60,454 bases of DNA from Candidatus Peribacteria bacterium. GTDB taxonomy: Bacteria; Patescibacteriota; Gracilibacteria; UBA1369; LOWO2-01-FULL-3. The position numbers were made by a program, and so were the translations under genes. The stretch spans positions 1 to 60,454 of the forward strand of contig CALREX010000006.1 of NCBI GenBank assembly GCA_943356465.1, given 5' to 3'. Each line of letters begins with the position of its first letter. The first letter of the stretch is position 1. The notes beneath the pieces were generated by a model, which made no database searches, was not told the DNA's origin, and worked only from the letters and a program-made list of their open reading frames with translations. Positions 56,178-60,454 of this stretch are shown piece by piece.

Positions 56178-59100
56178 ATGAAAAGATTTTTACCTTGGAA
56201 AATAGTCGGAATAGTCCTTATTGCTCTAGTTTTAGGATTTTACGATTTACCACCAAACATACAATCAAAGATCCTTCCATTTACTCCAGAAGCAATAAAG
56301 ACAACAAGATTGCAACTTGGTCTTGATCTTCAAGGAGGATCACAACTTGATTATAAGATCGACCTTAGAGATGTACCTGATAAATATCAAAAAGATATTG
56401 TTGACGGAGTTACAGACGTAATTACAAAACGTGTAAATGCACTTGGAGTTGCTGAACCAAACATTTATATTTCAGATCTTCCAGGTGAAAAACATATCAT
56501 TGTTGAGTTGGCGGAAAATGCTCAAATTACACAAGCAGACGTAGACAAATATTTAAACACAGGAAAAAAAGAAGCAGAGAAGAAAATAGCGGAGGCTCTA
56601 ACCCCTGATGAAAAGAAAAAAGTAAGTTTGGAGAAAGCAAAAGAAACAGTAGGAAAAACAATTCAATTGGAATTCAAAGAACAAAAACCACCACTTGACC
56701 AAAAAGAAAAAGACAAAGAAAAAGAACTAGTAAAACAAAAAGCATTAACAGCTCTTAATGAAATCAAAGGTGGACAAAAATTCGAAGTTGTAGCTCAAGA
56801 AGAATCACTTACAAATCCTGAAAAAGCAAAATACAACAAACAGGATTATCAAGCAGAAGAAAGCGTTCCTGCCAAAATAAAAGATGCTCTGTCGAAACTA
56901 AAAACAGGAGAATACACAAAAGATTTAGTTGAAACAGGAGGAACTTTTGTAGTTGATGACACCGGTGCAGCTGTGGAAGATACAGGACTTGGAATAATAA
57001 AATTAATCGACAAACAAGAAGAAAAACTTGATAAAAAAGAAGTATCTGTAAGCCACATCTTGATTGCATACAAAGGTGCAACAAAAGCCGATGCATCTGT
57101 CACAAGAACACAAGACGAAGCATCAAAATTAGCTGAAGAACTGAAAACAAAATTACAATCAGGAGAAGATTTTGCAAAACTTGCAAAAGAATATTCAGAT
57201 GACAAAAGCAATAAAGACACAGCCGGAGTCCTAGACAAGGCTGTAAATGGAGACGGAACATACGCATATGATTTTGAACAAGCAGCTTTAAAGTTAACCA
57301 AAAAAGACGAAGTAAGCTCTGTTACAAAAACAGAATTTGGATACCATATTCTCAAAGCCAACGATGTAAAAACATCAGTAAATCAAGTTAAGTACAAATA
57401 TGAATCACTGGTGTTCTCAACACTTACAGATACATGGCAGAACACAGATCTAACAGGTAAATACTTCGTACACGCAGACGTACAATTGGATAATTTTTAT
57501 CAACCATATGTATCAATTCAATTCAACGACGAAGGAGCAAAATTATTTGAGAATATCACAACAAAAAATGTAGGAAAACCTATCGCAATATTTGTTGGAG
57601 GAAATAAGATTTCAGCTCCAAAAGTTGACGAGAAAATATCAGGAGGAAAAGCTATAATCAAAGGAAACTTCACACCTGAAGAAGCAAAAGATTTATCAAG
57701 AAACCTAAACACAGGAGCCATACCTGCACCAATAATTCTTTCAGGAGAGTACACAATCGGAGCAACACTTGGACAAGAAGCTCTAGACCAAAGCATGTTT
57801 GCAGGACTTATCGGACTTATTTTAGTCATGGTATTCATGCTTTTCATGTATAGATTGCCTGGAGTTTTCGCAAGCATAGCGCTCATTGTTTATATCAGCA
57901 TTTTGCTTTTCGTATTAAAATCACAACTCCCAATGTGGGCAGCATTATTGATTTCAATCGGAGCATTCATATTCCTGCTGACAAAAGTCATAAACAGCAA
58001 AGAATCAGGATGGGAAAAATTCATTTCATTCGTCTTAAGCTGTTTGGCATTCTTCTTCCTTACATTCCTGCTAAGAAGTGGAGTTGTAATGACACTTGCA
58101 GGTATTGCCGGAGTTATCATGTCCATCGGAGTTGCTGTTGATGCAAACGTTCTTATTTTTGAAAGACTAAAAGAAGAACTAAAATCAGGAAAAACTTTCA
58201 ACGCTGCACTTGAAGCCGGATTTGACAGAGCATGGGCAGCTATCAGAGATTCAAACTTCTCAACACTTATTACTTGTGCGATTTTGTTCTATTTTGGAAG
58301 CTCAATGATAAAAGGATTCGCAATAAACTTGGCAACAGGTATCGTAATTTCCATGTTCACAGCAATCACAATCACAAAAACATTGTTGAAAACTATTGTA
58401 GGTAAACAAATAACACAAAACTTGAAATTGTTTGGAGTAAATATGGAAGCAAAACAAAGAGAACCAATTCACTTCATAAAGAACGCGAAGAAATTCCTCA
58501 CGCTTTCAGGAACATTGTTTATTCTTTCAATTCTTTCCTTCTTCATCATTGGAACAAATCTAGGAACAGATTTCACAGGAGGAACATTGCTAGAATTCAA
58601 ATTTGAAAAACCTATAACAAAAGATGAAATATCAAAAGCATTGGTAAATGCAGAAGTAGACCTAAAAAATCTTTCAACTTCAATCATAGAAACAAAGAAA
58701 ACTGACAAGTCTACAGATAAATCAGTAATCAACACCCCAAGCAGTTCAGTGACAGATAAGGCCATAACTACCGATGATTCACAAAAATCGGAAGAAGTCT
58801 TAGACCTTGCTTCAGCCAAAGTATTAGAGTCAGGAGAAAACGGATTCATAATCAAAACAAAATATTTGACATCTGTAACTCACGAAAAATTATTATCAAT
58901 ACTAAAAGACAAACTTCCTGCATTTGAAGAAAAAAGATTCACAACAATGGGAGCAATAGTCGGATCAACAATGCTTCAAAAAGCACTGATCGCGGTACTC
59001 TTGGCTTCGATAATGATAATTCTTTATATCTCATTTGCATTCAGGAAAATTCCAAAACAATTAAACCCATGGAGATTTGGAGTATCAGCCGTCGTAGCAC

Positions 59101-59516
59101 TTATACATGACGTCACGATCGTAACAGGTATTTTCATCATTCTTGGAAAAGTGTTGAATGTAGAAATAGATGCGCTCTTTATAACTGCAATACTTACAGT
59201 TCTTGGATATTCGGTAAATGATACAATTATCATCTTCGATAGACTACGTGAAAATATTCTTATTCACGGAAAATTCGACAACTTCGCACAAGTTACAGAT
59301 GACGCACTAAACCAAACATTAAGAAGATCTATTGGGACAGCATCATCAGTAATCATCGCATTGATTTCAATACTTATCTTTGGAAGCCCAAGCATATTCT
59401 ACTTCATATTAGCTCTTACAATCGGTATTATACTTGGAACATACTCATCAATTTTCATCGCTCCGCCAATCATGGTTTATTGGAAAGCATGGGCAGACAA
59501 AGGAAAACAGAACTAA
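56178..59516 (+). CDS. secDF: Fused protein-export protein SecDF with inserted parvulin domain
   Basis: This 1,112-aa protein fuses SecD (about 1-755) and SecF (about 765-1112). SecD shows TM1, GLDLQGGSQLDYKI (about 48-61), VGVAVDANVLIFERLKEE (about 650-667) and six helices; SecF shows GTDFTGGTLLEF and VNDTIIIFDRLRE. Between the first P1 strand region and LTGKYFVHADVQLD there is an insert of about 260 residues. Residues 289-398 read as a PpiC/parvulin prolyl isomerase (VSHILIAYKG, EDFAKLAKEYSDDKS, EFGYHILKAND), and 183-280 looks like a degenerate second copy. SecF has an extra Ser/Thr/Asp-rich loop (about 845-885). SecDF uses proton flow to pull secreted proteins out; the insert would fold them as they emerge. 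Confidence 0.93.
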   Translation: MKRFLPWKIVGIVLIALVLGFYDLPPNIQSKILPFTPEAIKTTRLQLGLDLQGGSQLDYKIDLRDVPDKYQKDIVDGVTDVITKRVNALGVAEPNIYISDLPGEKHIIVELAENAQITQADVDKYLNTGKKEAEKKIAEALTPDEKKKVSLEKAKETVGKTIQLEFKEQKPPLDQKEKDKEKELVKQKALTALNEIKGGQKFEVVAQEESLTNPEKAKYNKQDYQAEESVPAKIKDALSKLKTGEYTKDLVETGGTFVVDDTGAAVEDTGLGIIKLIDKQEEKLDKKEVSVSHILIAYKGATKADASVTRTQDEASKLAEELKTKLQSGEDFAKLAKEYSDDKSNKDTAGVLDKAVNGDGTYAYDFEQAALKLTKKDEVSSVTKTEFGYHILKANDVKTSVNQVKYKYESLVFSTLTDTWQNTDLTGKYFVHADVQLDNFYQPYVSIQFNDEGAKLFENITTKNVGKPIAIFVGGNKISAPKVDEKISGGKAIIKGNFTPEEAKDLSRNLNTGAIPAPIILSGEYTIGATLGQEALDQSMFAGLIGLILVMVFMLFMYRLPGVFASIALIVYISILLFVLKSQLPMWAALLISIGAFIFLLTKVINSKESGWEKFISFVLSCLAFFFLTFLLRSGVVMTLAGIAGVIMSIGVAVDANVLIFERLKEELKSGKTFNAALEAGFDRAWAAIRDSNFSTLITCAILFYFGSSMIKGFAINLATGIVISMFTAITITKTLLKTIVGKQITQNLKLFGVNMEAKQREPIHFIKNAKKFLTLSGTLFILSILSFFIIGTNLGTDFTGGTLLEFKFEKPITKDEISKALVNAEVDLKNLSTSIIETKKTDKSTDKSVINTPSSSVTDKAITTDDSQKSEEVLDLASAKVLESGENGFIIKTKYLTSVTHEKLLSILKDKLPAFEEKRFTTMGAIVGSTMLQKALIAVLLASIMIILYISFAFRKIPKQLNPWRFGVSAVVALIHDVTIVTGIFIILGKVLNVEIDALFITAILTVLGYSVNDTIIIFDRLRENILIHGKFDNFAQVTDDALNQTLRRSIGTASSVIIALISILIFGSPSIFYFILALTIGIILGTYSSIFIAPPIMVYWKAWADKGKQN

Positions 59517-59528
59517 AGTGATAATAAG

Positions 59529-59557
59529 AAAAGAGCTCCGCATTGCGGGGCTCTTTT
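59529..59557 (+). terminator. Intrinsic terminator after secDF
   Basis: AAAAGAGC-t-CCGC pairs with GCGG-g-GCTCTTTT around a 3-nt loop, with T-rich sequence after it. Confidence 0.9.
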
Positions 59558-59565
59558 AAAACCGC

Positions 59566-59571
59566 TATAAT
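59566..59571 (+). promoter_or_regulatory. -10 box of tRNA-Arg
   Basis: Consensus TATAAT (59566-59571) lies 17 nt upstream of the tRNA 5' end and just after the secDF terminator. No clear -35 is seen because the terminator stem occupies that position. Confidence 0.5.
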
Positions 59572-59588
59572 TTTAAAAGACAAACCAT

Positions 59589-59663
59589 GCACCCGTAGCT
59601 TAACGGATAAAGCCCCGGTCTTCGGAACCGGTGATGGGGGTTCGATTCCCTCCGGGTGCACCA
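59589..59663 (+). tRNA. tRNA-Arg (UCG)
   Basis: This 75-nt tRNA has acceptor GCACCCG paired with CGGGTGC, anticodon stem CCGGT/ACCGG with loop CTTCGGA (anticodon TCG), T-loop GTTCGATTC and encoded CCA. Confidence 0.96.
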
Positions 59664-59678
59664 CATGAGACAATTCGC

Positions 59679-60269
59679 CTACAAAATCCCCTCCTTCGTA
59701 ATCGGTCTTTGCTCCCTCGATCCATTATAAATCATCGTAAAAGCCGTGATTCCCTGATCAAAAGTCTTTTTAGAAACAATATTTTTCACAACAGACTTTA
59801 GCAAAAAGTCCAAAACCTTTTCCCAGTTTTCAGAGTATTTAGGATTAGAAACTCCCAAAACCTTTCTCACAAATTCACTTCCATATTCGTGCAAAGAATC
59901 CAAATATTTATCACGATGTTCCATAACATGTAGCAAAAGTCCATCATTTGAAATCACCAAGAAATCAAAAATCACATCACAAACTCTGTCATATCTCTCA
60001 TCCAAAACTCCGAGCATATCTCTCAAATGAGCCATTCCATGTCTGACATACTGATCCAAAAAGAAATCAATATTCGCAACAACACATTTATAAAGAAGAT
60101 TATTTTCAAACACCAAATAATCAAAGATCACATCAAATTCTTCCTCAGTTAAAGAAATTTCCTCCTTAAGCTTTGAGGGCCCAAGAATTATATACTTACG
60201 AATAAGTTCGTCTTCATGTCCTTTTGCGAACCTCTCAAGAACCAAATTTTTATCTCGTTTATTCAACAT
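59679..60269 (-). CDS. Hypothetical helical-repeat protein, 196 aa
   Basis: I do not recognise the family. It is soluble and built from about three related units of 40-50 residues. The two clearest run from about 65 and 110, sharing Asp-x-(F/Y)-Leu-Asp, a Gly, Leu-Gly-Val and Phe-Leu positions (FLDQYVRHGM...MLGVLDERY and YLDSLHEYGS...VLGVSNPKY). This suggests an alpha-helical repeat fold, possibly for protein binding. The promoter is TTGACA (60325-60330), 16 bp, TATTAT (60303-60308). Confidence 0.7.
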   Translation of the reverse strand: MLNKRDKNLVLERFAKGHEDELIRKYIILGPSKLKEEISLTEEEFDVIFDYLVFENNLLYKCVVANIDFFLDQYVRHGMAHLRDMLGVLDERYDRVCDVIFDFLVISNDGLLLHVMEHRDKYLDSLHEYGSEFVRKVLGVSNPKYSENWEKVLDFLLKSVVKNIVSKKTFDQGITAFTMIYNGSREQRPITKEGIL

Positions 60270-60302
60270 TCAAATCAAGTTAATTAAACCTAAGAGCATA
60301 AC

Positions 60303-60330
60303 ATAATACATCAACCAGCGAACTTGTCAA
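60303..60330 (-). promoter_or_regulatory. Promoter of the 196-aa hypothetical gene
   Basis: Minus-strand -35 TTGACA (60325-60330), a 16-bp spacer and -10 TATTAT (60303-60308). A TTAATTAA motif (60280-60287) lies in the 5' UTR. Confidence 0.65.
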
Positions 60331-60377
60331 GCCCCAGGAATCAAACAATTCAATCCCCTTTCAATAAAAATTTTCCG

Positions 60378-60454
60378 TGTTTTAGGTACGGACATTTTGC
60401 ACTTTTAGGCTGAGGGCTTGGTTAGGTGATAATCCGTCGAGAGAGCAATGTTCA
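60378..60454. repeat. Right copy of 77-bp terminal inverted repeat
   Basis: The last 77 bases are the exact reverse complement of bases 1-77. On the plus strand this copy encodes the same C-terminal residues (FRYGHFALLG, stop) as the end of the gene at 42-353, but no matching upstream ORF is open here. Confidence 0.9.

Overview
The window is a 60.5-kb, AT-rich, gene-dense bacterial contig that looks like a Patescibacteria/CPR genome. The 16S gene reads AAUAGACGG at the 907-926 site (a common CPR variant of AAUUGACGG), the 16S is not followed by 23S/5S, and the proteins carry CPR-like features. UGA is clearly a stop codon (aroA, tgt, gpmI, manC and others), which argues against the UGA=Gly lineages (Absconditabacteria and BD1-5 Gracilibacteria). 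The rich shikimate pathway and nadB would fit a Peregrinibacteria-like organism, but that placement is inference.

Layout: 1-3.5 kb holds a hypothetical gene, a C45 hydrolase, tRNA-Ala and a solitary 16S gene on the minus strand. 3.5-13 kb holds clpP, an ATP-grasp ligase, a lipoprotein, a VanX-like dipeptidase, tRNA-Leu, an Nramp-related transporter with a separate MgtE/CBS sensor protein, an SLH protein and tRNA-Lys. 13-24.5 kb holds a glycosyltransferase, radA, tatD-tyrA and the aro operon (aroF-aroB-aroA-MFS-aroK, then nadB). 24.5-28.6 kb is a minus-strand gyrB-rpsU-prmC-prfA block. 28.7-35.5 kb has a large FecR-like membrane protein, a C-terminal processing protease and a VirB4-type ATPase. 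35.6-48.3 kb has gyrA, a TSP3/PKD surface protein, rpmE, aroC, a polysaccharide deacetylase, a His-rich protein, tgt, a 44-codon gene, ruvA, a Xaa-Pro peptidase and glmS. 48.4-59.7 kb has a secreted protein with a consensus promoter, pyk-ruvC-TPR-pilD-gpmI, manC-cupin, a fused secDF and tRNA-Arg. No stretch longer than 300 bases lacks a gene.

The most interesting observations are as follows. (1) A complete ribosome-mediated attenuator precedes aroF: a 34-codon leader peptide with Trp, two Tyr and two Phe within ten codons, whose stop codon lies in one arm of an antiterminator that competes with a U-tract terminator. (2) The 16S 3' tail has lost the CCUCC anti-Shine-Dalgarno core, essentially no gene has an SD sequence, and several genes look leaderless. 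(3) A multi-hairpin repeat sits twice between convergent genes, with a core identical at 70 of 72 positions and arms that differ in sequence but stay self-complementary. (4) SecDF carries a parvulin-type prolyl isomerase domain inside its SecD ectodomain. (5) Palindromes fill the -35/-10 spacers of the radA and metal-transport promoters.

The two contig ends are an exact 77-bp inverted repeat, most likely a repeat at which assembly stopped.
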